NCBI GenBank assembly: GCA_022414725.1
Contig: CM039462.1
Coordinates: 174,689,492 to 174,753,491, forward strand
Source: Microglena sp. YARC
Taxonomy: Eukaryota; Chlorophyta; Chlorophyceae; Chlamydomonadales; Chlamydomonadaceae
Length of the DNA: 64,000 nucleotides
Direction: 5' to 3'
Position 1 is the stretch's first letter; each line of letters begins with the position of its first letter. Positions 33,046-43,075 of this stretch are shown here, piece by piece. A model generated the notes under the pieces. That model made no database searches, had not been told where the DNA came from, and worked only from the letters and a program-made list of their open reading frames with translations. Made by a program: the position numbers and the translations under genes.

Positions 33046-33590
33046 AGCCTTATGTATTGGCAAACGGTTTGGGAAACGACCCTTTGCCAAACAGTACTAG
33101 GTATCCAGCTTAAGACCACTCCAGGTGGTTTGACTTTGCCAATTTACGGTTATCATGGTACCTTGTCTACAAAGCCCTAGCAAGTTCAATGTTCCTGATT
33201 TGAATTGCTAAATGGTTTTATTTTAAGCAAGCATAGGCAGACTACTTTGTGAGCTTGTACTTTACCTTGTATTTGGTTACATGTCTCCAGCCAGAAATTT
33301 GACTGGCTGGAGACTTGTATCGGTCTGGCTACTAGGCCCTAGAAGGTTTAGTGCTCCTGATTTAAATTGTCACATGGTTTTACAGCAAGCTTGGGTAGAC
33401 TACTTCGAGACATGTAACAAGGTAATGTAACAATAACATAAGACCCTTTGCTAACTGGATTCGGGTATGAGCTTGAGACAGTCAAAGCCATAGGCCCCTT
33501 TGCCAAGTTTGTTTTCATGCTTTTCTGAGACCCACTTTAGGAACACACATTTTGCCAATACTTAATCTTACCAATACTTAAGGCGCGTAC
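33046..33590. other. spacer with hairpins and a ~160-bp duplication
   Basis: GTCTCCAGCCAG-AAATTTGA-CTGGCTGGAGAC (33283-33314) is a perfect 12-bp hairpin. TTGGCAAA...TTTGCCAA is at 33058-33090. A segment with CCCTAG, TTCCTGATTTGAATTG and AGACTACTT at 33170-33245 recurs at 33340-33405. No gene seen. Confidence 0.6.
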
Positions 33591-33855
33591 AGTATTTAGA
33601 TTGCAGGTGTTTCCGACGAAATGTAGAACGTCGTCTCCCACGCTTACTGCCTATGCATTGCAGGCACCTCCCACATGGGATTATCTGTGTAGCTGCCAGG
33701 CAGCTGCTCAGCCTGGCGCTCACCTATTTGTACATAAGTCCAGCTGAATTTGCGTCTTGTTCAGATTGCAAGCACAGCTGTCTTTCCATTCTAGTGATAT
33801 ATCTGTAGAGTTGAAGTGTTGTATTTAGATTGCAGGAGTGACCGACAATATGTTG
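33590..33855. repeat. diverged 220-bp satellite copy
   Basis: The landmarks are kept (TTTAGATTGCAGGTGT, TTGCAGGCACCT, GAGCTGCCAGGCAGCTGC-like, GTTGAAGTGTTGTATTTAGATTGCAGG) with many substitutions. 33856-34185 holds no gene I can support. Confidence 0.8.
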
Positions 33856-34185
33856 GCTTGGCGTCACACTGTCAGTGTAATTGGATCAGGTCAAAACCCT
33901 TTCACGCTACGTAGCTAGTCCTCTTGAAACCGCAAAGGAGACATACAGTATTATATTTTGTCTACAGTTAGGAGAGGGTGCGAAAGCAAATCGCGGGAGT
34001 ACAGAATCTTCTTGTTCGATTTGAATTATTAATAATGTTTCTGCCCACTACGTACGGCGATCAATGTAAAGAACTTCACTTTCAAGTTTATAAGCTATGT
34101 ATGCCAGGATGGACACGGGTAGTATAAAATATTGGGTTTGATTGTTACATGGATACTCCTTACATTATGTATTATGGGTAGTCAA

Positions 34186-34432
34186 TGTAGTTTTCCGGAG
34201 TGTGTGCAGAGCACAGAGACGAGGGGAAGACGGTAAGGATAAGATCTTTACACTTAGATAAGCATTCGAGCAATGCGCTAGGAGGAAGTACTAAGACGGC
34301 GCGGCACCTTAGGGTACCGGCGTCAGAGTCCGTGCCATAGCTGGCAGCGGCATCACAGTACAGTGCAGCAGGGAGGTAGTCCTGTGCACTCTAAGTCACT
34401 CTAGGTGAGCCGGTGAAACCCGATGAATAACA
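34186..34432 (-). repeat. 3' LTR of element A
   Basis: TG...CA ends on the minus strand. It differs from the 5' LTR at about seven or eight places, including single-base indels, so it is older than element B by LTR divergence. Confidence 0.92.
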
Positions 34433-34585
34433 TCCCCCCCAATTCCTGGTACTCTTCATTCTGAAGAATTCCAGGAATTAGAGGAGTTAAAAAACTAGAG
34501 TGACAATTAAAAACTATTATGGAGGTACAATACATTTGTAACTCATCAGGCCTGTCAAGGAGTTAATGATAAAATAATACCGGCT

Positions 34586-34840
34586 GTGGCAAGGCAGGCT
34601 GGCTCAGCAAAGGTGATTATCATGTCTAAAGAACTCTCAATCACTGATCTAGGCTGGCAGTTTAAAGGGCTGCCGTGGAGGTACAGACTTAAGCTGAATA
34701 GAAGAGAGCAGCCAGTCATGGTGCAATCAATCAGTACCAAGGAAAGGTCTGCAGGATCAGGCTCGGGCCTGTCAGGAGGGGGCTGGGGTGAACTCCTAGG
34801 AGCTGCAAAGGGACAGCAGGCTAGATTGCAGGGAAGCTAA
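34586..34840 (+). CDS. conserved antisense ORF in element A (84 aa), function unknown
   Basis: Starts MARQAGSAKVIIMSKEL, parallel to the ORFs in B and C; the C-terminal end differs (AAKGQQARLQGS). Coding status unresolved. Confidence 0.3.
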   Translation: MARQAGSAKVIIMSKELSITDLGWQFKGLPWRYRLKLNRREQPVMVQSISTKERSAGSGSGLSGGGWGELLGAAKGQQARLQGS

Positions 34841-35719
34841 TGGGAAACTAAAGGGAAGCTGCAGGTAGGCTACATGCTAGGGTGGAGAGGGGCTGCTTAT
34901 GGGGCTGGAAGGAAACTGCCAGGCTTGGTTAAGGCTTGTGGAGATAACATTGGTTACGAGAAGGGCATGATGTCTGGACTAGTCCCCCCATAATTTGGGT
35001 AGTAGCTAGATAGCTTGTAACCTAAATTAAAACGCAGACATCTGGTAGAGACTAGGATAATTCTAAATTCAAAAATTTGACTGCCTGTGAAGGTACATGG
35101 GGCAGTACAGGTGGCGTACAATCTAATTAATTCTAGAGTGTTCAGGTCGAATACAACAGATGGGGAGCACTGTTTTAACTACTAGGTGCCTAGCGTGCTG
35201 GGGAAGCGTTCAAGGGCAAGCTGATGGCGGACTGCTGCAGGGTAACTACAAGGTGTCAGCAGCTTTGGGGCTGCAAGGTTAGCTAGGTCGCTGCAAGGGC
35301 ACTAGGGGGGCGGATAAGAAAATGCAAGGACGGTAGGGACTGCTGGTGCTGTTGGGGGCCTGCTGGGTCATTGCAGATCAACGTAAGCATAGCTGTGAAT
35401 GCTGCAGGGAATGCAAGGGCTGCAGGGAATACAACTGATGATGTCATTGCTAGGCTCCCCCATAATTTGGGAGTGAAGGCTAAGTACTGAAATGCTAAAT
35501 TAGAATCGGGCAGGCATCATGTTGTCAGCATGAAAACATCGAAGGGGTAGAAGCTTGAACAGCACGTGGCTTAGTACATGTGGCAGTACGGGGCAGATCA
35601 AGAATTAATCCTAGAGTGTTCATTACTAATTATTTAACAGATGGTGGGGATTATCAAATCGCACTATGTAACTATGCCATGAGGTTGACTATGCACCGGA
35701 AGGTACATGGAATCTGCAG

Positions 35720-36130
35720 GTCGCTAGTGCTGTACAGTACTGCAGTTTAGTGCGGCAGTACTTCTGTACATCAGCACATGGGTACACATGTAGATCATCA
35801 CACGAGGGTATCGCTCATGCAACAGATCTGTTGTACAACAGTGCAATTCAGTGCACAGCAATTCAGTACAACAGTGCATTACACATGGGTTGTACGTTAG
35901 TACCGTACAGCACTTCAATCTGTGCAGTACAGTACATCAGTAGGTGGCTGTGCATCAGTGCATCAGGATTATGTTACACGCAGATGAAAAAACAGCTCAC
36001 GAGGGTATCGCTCATGCTTATATCTGCATGCAAGAATAGGTCACATCACATGATGCATTGCAGTTTAGTGCAGCAGTACTTCTGTACATCAGCACATGGA
36101 CAGTACGTTAGTGCATTACAGTGCTGCAAT
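35720..36130. repeat. TGCA/GTAC-rich structured region of element A
   Basis: Same blocks as 10440-10810 on the opposite strand: CACGAGGGTATCGCTCATGC at ~35800 and ~36000, TAGTGCAGCAGTACTTCTGTACATCAGCACATGG-type blocks at ~35750 and ~36065. No LINE is inserted here, so it shows the empty LINE-beta target near 35705-35725. Confidence 0.65.
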
Positions 36131-36214
36131 TTATAGCATGTAAGTCAGAACACGGGGAGTACATGATCCTCTTAAAGCTAATGTTCCCCCTTTTCCCTCT
36201 CATCTACTAATCAG

Positions 36215-37648
36215 TTATCCGATACCTAGAGAGAGGCGCAATGCCTTGATGTGCCTACGGCTGGTGGGCAGGGAGAACAGGGGGTTCCTTGATGTGTGTG
36301 GATGAGTGTGGGTGAGTGTGATTATGCAAAGGTCAGCGGTGATGGCATGAGCCTGGTGCTTGTTGCATTCACGGGGAAGAGGTGGGACACGTGTTTGGGT
36401 AGGGATGTTGGTGAAAGTGTGATCCCAATCAGTTGAGATTGATGGGGTCATCTTGTCACTATGATGGATGACGGGAATGCAGGCCGTTGGCATGATGTCT
36501 TGCTGGGTGGAGCAGGATGAGATACCAGTGGTGGATGGTTCTGTCGTGGAGGTGGATGTGTGGTTCATGTTCAGATCCTCCTCATGCAAGTCATCAGGGT
36601 TGTCATGAGGGCTAGGTGCTGAAGAGGAGGCATGAGTGACAGTCCGTGAGATGTTATCATGGGCTACCTCAGGTACACTTGTATGAGGGATGACAGGGTT
36701 GTCAGACAGTTCCCCCCCATGCAAATGTTCAATATCAACGACAGTGGATCTGAGGCTGTATTTGGATCTGAGTGCTTCTAGTTTGTCTTCTGGATAGTTG
36801 TGGAAGTTGACAAACTTTCTGATAGGTTCTGAAAGGTGCGCACGGATGTATTCAATCTGAAAATTAAGCAGGCTGTTAGATCCAGGAGGAAAGTAGAAGT
36901 GTGATACCTTGAGTTCAGCTTCCATCGATTCAATCCACTCATGAAAGAAGTGTTGATGAAAGATGAAGGTCTGACAGGGCGTGCAAGCAAGGGGAACAGG
37001 TACACTTGTATGAGGGATGACAGGATTGTCAGACAGTTCCCCCCCATGCAAGTGTTCAATGTCAACAACAGTGGATCTAGAGTTGGAGCTGGATCTGGAG
37101 CTGTTGTCCTCAATTGTTGCATTAGCGGGCATCAGAGAAACGACTACGACAGCGGGCACAGGCGTGCAAGCAAGGGCAACAGTCGGGACAGATCGATGGT
37201 GGTCGGCCATGACAGGGTTGATCTTTCCAAAGTGCAATCTGAGGTCTCGCAGTATTTTTTCCGCAACGTCTGTGTGCGTGGCAAACATGCGAACAAGGGG
37301 AGGGGGCAATGAGTTGACTACATACCGAAATGCTATGCCGTTTGCATAGCTACAGATTCTAGTGTCGGGATAATCCTCTCTGTCGGGATAATACTCTCTG
37401 TCATCATAAGCATCATAAGCATCATAAGCATCATCATCATTAGAATCAGAATCACTGAAAGGTGATGGCTCACCGTCCGGCTGGTAATCAAGCATAGCAT
37501 CTGCCTTGATGAACTTGCTATAAGGGGCATTTTCGATGTCATGGCAGATAGCTGAGTACCACTCACCAAAATCCTTGTCTGGTTCATAGACGTTCCAATG
37601 GACAGGCTCAATCTCTCTCAAGCGCAAACGTTCAGGATAGGGATGCAT
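36215..37648 (-). CDS. Gag-like protein of element A with two Gag-like modules (477 aa)
   Basis: True ATG (MHPYPERLRL). Module 1 (about 1-210): DFGEWYSAICHDIE, acidic DSDSNDDDAYDAYD repeats, LPPPLVRMFATHTDVAEKILRDL, then the linker VVDIEHLHGGELSDNP (G7 at 37039-37045). Module 2 (about 215-330): a different Gag-like domain (FFHEWIESMEAELK, LSEPIRKFVN, DKLEALRSKYS) followed by the same linker (G7 at 36712-36718). The C-terminal Ser/Thr-rich part matches element C. Tryptophan/leucine spacing suggests copia-type capsid domains; this is resemblance, not a proven family call. No zinc knuckle, protease or RT. After the TAA stop the frame continues LISR-TGA. Confidence 0.68.
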   Translation of the reverse strand: MHPYPERLRLREIEPVHWNVYEPDKDFGEWYSAICHDIENAPYSKFIKADAMLDYQPDGEPSPFSDSDSNDDDAYDAYDAYDDREYYPDREDYPDTRICSYANGIAFRYVVNSLPPPLVRMFATHTDVAEKILRDLRLHFGKINPVMADHHRSVPTVALACTPVPAVVVVSLMPANATIEDNSSRSSSNSRSTVVDIEHLHGGELSDNPVIPHTSVPVPLACTPCQTFIFHQHFFHEWIESMEAELKVSHFYFPPGSNSLLNFQIEYIRAHLSEPIRKFVNFHNYPEDKLEALRSKYSLRSTVVDIEHLHGGELSDNPVIPHTSVPEVAHDNISRTVTHASSSAPSPHDNPDDLHEEDLNMNHTSTSTTEPSTTGISSCSTQQDIMPTACIPVIHHSDKMTPSISTDWDHTFTNIPTQTRVPPLPRECNKHQAHAITADLCIITLTHTHPHTSRNPLFSLPTSRRHIKALRLSLGIG

Positions 37649-37798
37649 TGGCCAGGTGGAGAGTCGAGCGAGATGGCCACCTTGGCGATCAGGATGTGCC
37701 CCCCATCAGGAGATTGCCGGATAGGATCCGTCAAGTGTGACCACGCAGCAGAATGGCGTCGGGATCGATGACAGAGGAGGGTATTGGAGCGGCGGAGA

Positions 37799-37824
37799 GG
37801 GGGGGGGGGGGGGGGGGGGGGGGG
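37799..37824 (+). repeat. poly-G (poly-C in sense) tract in the leader of element A
   Basis: About 26 G, between GGAGCGGCGGAGA and TTGCGAGG, matching the poly-C of element B in the same context. A second run is at 38110-38130. Confidence 0.8.
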
Positions 37825-38342
37825 TTGCGAGGAACGGGGGAGGAGATTCGGGAGGTTGGAGGCGAAGGGGGGGAGGAATTGGAAGAAGTGGTGAAAATTT
37901 GCGATGCAACTGGGGCGGGAAAAAATGAATGTGGTGGTGGGAGGAGCGAGTTGGAGGTGGAGGCCAACTTGGGAGCGATCTAGAGGGTTTGATAGGTCAG
38001 GAGGTGGTTGAGAAGTGGCTGAGATTGCGTAAGCAACGGGACGTGGGAGGTGGGAAGGGGGTGGGTGGGGCGCAGTGGAGGTAGAGATTGTTGTCAGGGG
38101 GGGGTGAGAGGGGGGGGGGGGGGGGGGGGGCTGGACGACAGCTTGATGCTCAATGGAGCAGGATCAATCCGGACACGCGGATGATATACCGCACAAGAGT
38201 GGTGTCCCAACGGGGAGGTTCTTGTTGGGTGGAGCTTTCTTCACTCCTTTCAATTGATTCACTCCGCGCGACAACAATCAAAATGCCCTTCAGCTCGGAA
38301 TACCGTCGAGCAAGGACAATCTAAAGCGAAGGGCCCATGACC

Positions 38343-38590
38343 TGTAGTTTTCCGGAGTGTGTGCAGAGCACAGAGACGAGGGGAAGACGGTAAGGATAAG
38401 ATCTTTACAGTTAGATAAGCATTCGATCAATGCGCTAGGAGGAAGTACTTGAGATGGCGCGGCACCTTAGGTACCGGCGTCAAGAGTCCGTGCCATAGCT
38501 GGCAGCGGCATCACAGTACAGTGCAGCAGGGAGGTAGTCCTGTGCACTCTAAGTCACTCTAGGTGAGCCGGTGAAACCCGGTGAATAACA
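38343..38590 (-). repeat. 5' LTR of element A
   Basis: Read on the minus strand it starts TGTTATTCACCGGG and is followed by the leader and the candidate primer-binding sequence GGTCATGGGCCCTTCGC at about 38320-38342. Confidence 0.93.
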
Positions 38591-39200
38591 GTAAACCGGA
38601 AGAAAAAAACGGAACTAACGTTGTTCCTATGGCAGATAATAAGTAGTTTTTGTGAATTGGTTTACCACCCCGACCTTAAGTACACGGCTATGGGTTGCTT
38701 ATAGTTGCTCGCCATCTTTGGCTATGTTTAAAGACATAGAATCAGAAAGGTAAAGACTGATGAAGAAGGTAAAAACTCAACCATTTGAATCATTAAGTTT
38801 AAACTTGTAACAATTTATTTCGTCTGCTTATTTTATTAGTCTGATCCCTGGTTACATATTGAACTGATATACTTGTAATTGGAAGATATACAAAGAGAAG
38901 CCATAGGAATAGCCATGTAACAATCCAAGCCAGTATGATGTACTGGCAGTTTTCGTCCCGGCATACTTGAATTGGCAGTGGGCGAACGGACCATTCAATC
39001 GAAACGACCGATGTACCGTGATAACCCCCCATGTAAACCCCCAACTGGCCTTTGGTCCTAACACATTCGAAATTGGGCGACAAACACACGCACCCACTCA
39101 GTCGAGTGCGTAGATCGGCAGTTTTCAATTCATCAGACTAGGTTAAACTTCCACGCCGATAGGCGCTTATTTCTTCCTTTCATTCTTCCAATTCTTCTTT
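38591..39200. other. region upstream of the five-exon gene
   Basis: No supported coding frame. A strong pyrimidine run (TTATTTCTTCCTTTCATTCTTCCAATTCTTCTTTG) ends at 39201. It could be a 5' UTR or the polypyrimidine tract of an upstream intron with acceptor ATCAG at 39209, in which case the gene extends further left. Confidence 0.4.
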
Positions 39201-39201
39201 G

Positions 39202-42200
39202 ATGATCAGTGAATCAACACCTGCAGACATATTCCTTCGTATGCTAACCTCTCAATTGGTTGACTTCTTCCTTCCGGATCCACTCAAGCTCGTGTTTCAT
39301 ATGAACTGGAGCCCATCCAAGACCCCCGACGCATTTCACGTCGATCCAGAGACGCTGTTGGAGATGCTACAAGCGGAGCTTAAGTTGCCGGCCGCAGACT
39401 GGGCCAAAAAATCGTGGTGCTCTTTGCTCGAAGACTCCTGTATCGAGGTAGGGTATTTGCGCAATCCGTCGCCTCGCATCTGTGTATGTTAGTTACAGTC
39501 CCATACCGGTACATTCAAATTATATGATTCATATTTGCTCTTCGATCTACATGCTTAGGTGCAAGTCAGCTCGCTTGAAAAGCTGTCCACTAGGAAGTCC
39601 CCTGTCAAGTCCGAGATTCCTCCTGAGAAGCATTCGTCATCGAGGTAAAGCTCAGGGAGCAAGAGATCTCTGGGACCTGGGACTTCTGGAATTGAAGGTG
39701 TCAGCACTGTGGTCACAAAACTCATCGGACAGGTATGGTTCATTGATAGCGCTTACTGTATGTACAATGCAAGCACCAACCTGATGAAATGATGTGTCGA
39801 GCTGCCATGCAGCTGCCTAGCCTGCTTGTGATCTGCTATCTGTATAGCAGTCCACCTGAATTAGCGACGGGTTCAGATTGCTTGCAGCTGCCTTGTAGTC
39901 TGGTGATCTCTGGAGTTGAAGTGTTGTTTTTAGATTGCAGGTGTGACAGATGCTATGTAGAGCTTATCCCTGTTTGATGTATGTACATTGCATGCACCAA
40001 CCTAATAAGATGACCTGTGGAGCTCCCATGCAGCTGCCTAGATTGGTGATCTGTTTGCACAGCAGTGGCAAGGCCAACGAACCAGCCAGGCAATTAGACA
40101 CGCAGTCGGGCAACAAGTCAGTTTGTTTGTAAGTCAGTATGTCAGTTACCCCGTCACCGAGTCTGTCAATCAGGAAGTGAGTCAGTGACTTAGTGAATCA
40201 GTCACGTATTCAGTCTGTCTGCCGGTTGGCAAGCCAATCAATATCACATCTTACACACTCTCCAACCACGTGCACGTTGCAGGCACTTGATGGAAGCTCG
40301 TTCGTGCCTATTGACGACACCACTGGATATAATGTCTTGAAGAGTGCTGCCACAGGCAACAGTTCAGAGCCGAAGATGAAAGTTTGGGGGGCAGCCTGGA
40401 TTTGGTCGATCAAGGCCTAAGCAGGCTATGTAATGATGCAGGCCGTGGCCCAGTTTGGGACTGGGATCCATGAACTTGCCAAGCCTGCCAATGAAGCCAT
40501 ACTGGCCGCCATCACAAGGTAAGATCAGCTCTTATTTATTTATTACATCCTCATCATTGGCCCACTTAGCTCTTGTTACTCAGTTCATCTCATCACTCAG
40601 CATATCACAATTAGCATTGCTAATTTGCTAGGGTCTTAGGTATCCTTTTATTTAGGTTTAAAGGGTGCATTTTGTGTGTGCGTGCTTTGCGTGCGTGTGA
40701 TGTGTGGGGGTGGGTGGTGGTGGTGTGGGGGTCTTGCAGCGGGGTGGCAAGGGTGCCAAAGACAGTCTAAATTTGCAGTGCAGCTCATCTCATTCAGCTT
40801 ATCTCATCCCTAAGCCCTGCAAAATAGCGAATTTCACTCATCTCATCTCTCTATTCATCTCATCACTTAGCACATATTACGTAGCTCATCTCATCACTCA
40901 GCGCATCTCACTGAGCGCATCCCATTAAGCTTATCTTCTCACTTGGCGTATCTCGCTCAGCTCAGCTCATCATTCAGAGCATCTGACTCATTTCATCGGA
41001 CCCCCTCTCTTGTATAATATCTTCACTCAGCTCATATATTCACTCAGCGCTTCTCATCACTCACAACATCCCACTCAGCTCATCTGGCCCCTCATTTATG
41101 TAGGGAAATCTCCCACCGAAATGGGAACCAGAAGACGAAAACTGATTGGCTGGAGGGGAGGAAGAGGCAGGCATTGTTGTGGCTCATTACCTTTGCCAAG
41201 GAAGGAGAGACCAAGTGGAAGGACGTGGTCTTTGCTAGGTGGGACACCGAGGCTATTGATGTCTCCCAGAGGTTAATGGCGCAACCATTGAAAGGTAGGA
41301 TACATCTTGCACTCTTGCTTGCCCATGGGCATCATTGGAATTGCATTTTTTGATACTTAGTTCCGTGAGTCAACCATGCAGTACGCGGTTAGTCATACAT
41401 GAATTGTATATAGCCTGCTGCCCTCGTGTATATAGCCTGCCCCCGTATATAGCCTGACCTTCATTGCTGGTCCACAACCTGCCCCCCCTCCCCCCCCCCC
41501 GTGTATGGTATATTGCTGCCATCCATTGTTGGTCCCTGCCCCCGCTCATGTAGCCAGCTGACGCACTGCTCGTCCAAGTGTATATCTAGCTCCCTGAGTA
41601 CACCAAATTGCTAAAAAGAAGCGGGGTCGGGGGTTCCATTCCCCCTACGGTCGCTCTGAGCGTTGCAGGTCGTTGACAACCGTAATGGTAGCTTGTCCAG
41701 TCGAGGTGGTAGACCGTTCTCTGCCCGCGTGCGACGGGTTCCCTAAATACCACGCCCCACCGCACCAGGCGTTATCATTACTTTTTTTAAGCTACCAGAC
41801 TGACATATCGATGACTAACTAGCTGAATGACTGACTCAATTAGTGCCCAATTTACTGACATAACATATGTGATTCACAATTCCAACATGAAAAAACTTCC
41901 CATATGCCCTATTCAGGTGCTTAGGTCCAGGATGCTTCCATGGGGACGTGGGGGGACTTGATTGAGTATTATGAAGGCAACTGATGCCATGTAGCGCGTG
42001 GCAATAGCTTGGCCCTTCCAGCGCTTGGCAATGAAACGGAGACTGCCATGAATGAGGAGGTCACAAGCCCAGCAAAGAAGAAGGCAGCTCGCGTGGACGG
42101 ATTGGATAATCTGACATCTACGGATTGGATACATCTGCAGCTGCTGCAAAACCTGCAGGCCGAGAGAAAAGGGGGGCAGCGGGCAGGACGAAAAAGGGGG

Positions 42201-42209
42201 CAGGGGTAA
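39202..42209 (+). CDS. five-exon gene of unknown function, two in-frame TAA codons
   Basis: My splice model joins 39202-39447, 39559-39732, 40283-40518, 41104-41294 and 41995-42209. Introns are 111, 550, 585 and 700 bp, all GT...AG, and phases match at every junction (0, 0, 2, 1). The sum is 353 codons plus a TAA stop. Two internal TAA codons lie at 39646-39648 (HSSSR-TAA-SSGSKRS) and 40418-40420 (WSIKA-TAA-AGYVMMQ), with protein-like sequence on both sides. Exon 4 (WLEGRKRQALLWLITFAKEG, WKDVVFARWDTEAIDV) and exon 5 (basic KKKAAR and QRAGRKRGQG tail, possibly nuclear-targeting) look most convincing. No domain recognised. It is a lightly damaged pseudogene, a gene with recoded TAA, or contains base errors. 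Confidence 0.6.
39760..40070. repeat. 220-bp satellite-related sequence in intron 2
   Basis: The landmarks recur: ATGCAAGCACCAACCTGATGA, GAGCTGCCATGCAGCTGCC, TATAGCAGTCCACCTGAATTAGC, GTTGAAGTGTTGTTTTTAGATTGCAGG, then a second partial unit. It is the single-copy-like relative of the 29.2-33.05 kb arrays. Confidence 0.85.
40760..41095. repeat. degenerate CTCATCTCAT/CACTCAGC repeats in intron 3
   Basis: Short pyrimidine-rich words (CAGCTCATCTCAT, CATCACTCAGCGCATCTC) recur irregularly up to the polypyrimidine stretch before the exon 4 acceptor. Confidence 0.7.
41400..41800. other. intron 4 sequence
   Basis: GTATATAGCCTG occurs three times (41408-41455), then a C-rich run (41484-41500) and a G/C-rich stretch with a GGGGGTTCCATTCCCCC stem (41631-41648). 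No supported gene. Confidence 0.5.
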
Positions 42210-42780
42210 ATAGCTAGACAGGACTGGAGTGTAGGAGCAGGGCTAGCTTCTATATAGAGGGCTAGCTGTTTGGAACTCTTGAGTCTTGAAGGATGGGATC
42301 TCGTGAGACTTTATTACTCATAAAGATAGTAGCTAGTGCGGTCCCAAGCATATAATTCCCATATAAGAAGTATGTGTCTTGTAGCTAGTTGCGTTGCTCA
42401 TAATTTAATGGAGTAATGCACTGCCATATATCACAAATTGTACAACTGGTAGGATGAGGTGTGGTTCGTATTTTGTGTGGTTGCTTGCTTATTATAATTT
42501 GTTGATTTATTTTCGGCCATATGAGTTAGAAATGTTACGAGTGAGGTTTGCGTTAGTAGTAAGTCATTTTGCCCGTACAATGGTGTTTAATTGAAGCTAC
42601 CTACCTATGGTGTTTAATTGAAGCTACCTATCTATCAAGTTGTTGAGAAGCACAACTTTGCTTCATATTTATGTAAACTAACTCATGGGATGATTTAATG
42701 ATCACCATGAACAAGTTGGAATACAATTTCGAGATTACCTGAAGAGCATCCAGATACGTATCTGCTCGTTTCAAATTATT
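42210..42780. other. downstream flank of the five-exon gene
   Basis: AT-rich, plausible 3' UTR and flank. It contains a 27-bp direct repeat (GGTGTTTAATTGAAGCTACCTA at 42582 and 42609). No open frame of interest. Confidence 0.4.
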
Positions 42781-43056
42781 ATCTCAGATATTTGTCTCAG
42801 ATATTGTACAGATACTATCTAGATGTTATCTAGCTACCACAGATACAGGCGCATGTACGTTTTCAGCTATTGTCTAGAAGCTATCTAAAGAGTATCTAGA
42901 AGTACAGATATTCATATCTAGATGTTGTCTAGATACTCTCTAGGCAGTATCTAGAAATACAGATATCCGTATCTAGATATTGTTTAGATACTCTCTAAGC
43001 AGTATCTAGAAACACAGATATCCGTATCTAGATATTGCCTAGATACTCTCTAAGCA
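42780..43056. repeat. 55-bp repeat rich in TATCTAGATA palindromes
   Basis: AGTATCTAGA anchors at 42891, 42946 and 43001 (period 55), with further degenerate units to the left. Palindromic TCTAGA/ATCTAGAT words give each unit inverted symmetry. Confidence 0.85.
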
Positions 43057-43075
43057 GACTTGCAAGACATGCAGA

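Larger units (their letters stand above)
34186..38590 (-). mobile_element. Gag-only LTR retrotransposon A (complete)
   Basis: It has two LTRs of 247-248 bp, imperfect 5-bp target repeats GTCAA (34181-34185) and GTAAA (38591-38595), a poly-C leader, one 477-codon Gag-like ORF, a 1.8-kb structured 3' region and a G7 polypurine tract (34434-34440). It encodes no enzyme, so it is non-autonomous. It is 4405 bp and lies between diverged satellite copies (33590-33855 and 39760-40070), so it probably inserted into a satellite-bearing region. Confidence 0.92.

Noticed and set aside
39645..39655. An 11-base intron GTAAAGCTCAG that would remove the TAA in exon 2
   Set aside because: Far too short for splicing, and removal shifts the frame into one that soon stops.
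41620..41770. tRNA or SINE signal (GGGGGTTCCATTCCCCC looks like a T-arm/box B)
   Set aside because: The loop does not fit TTCRANY, there is no convincing box A or acceptor stem at the right spacing, and there is no tail.
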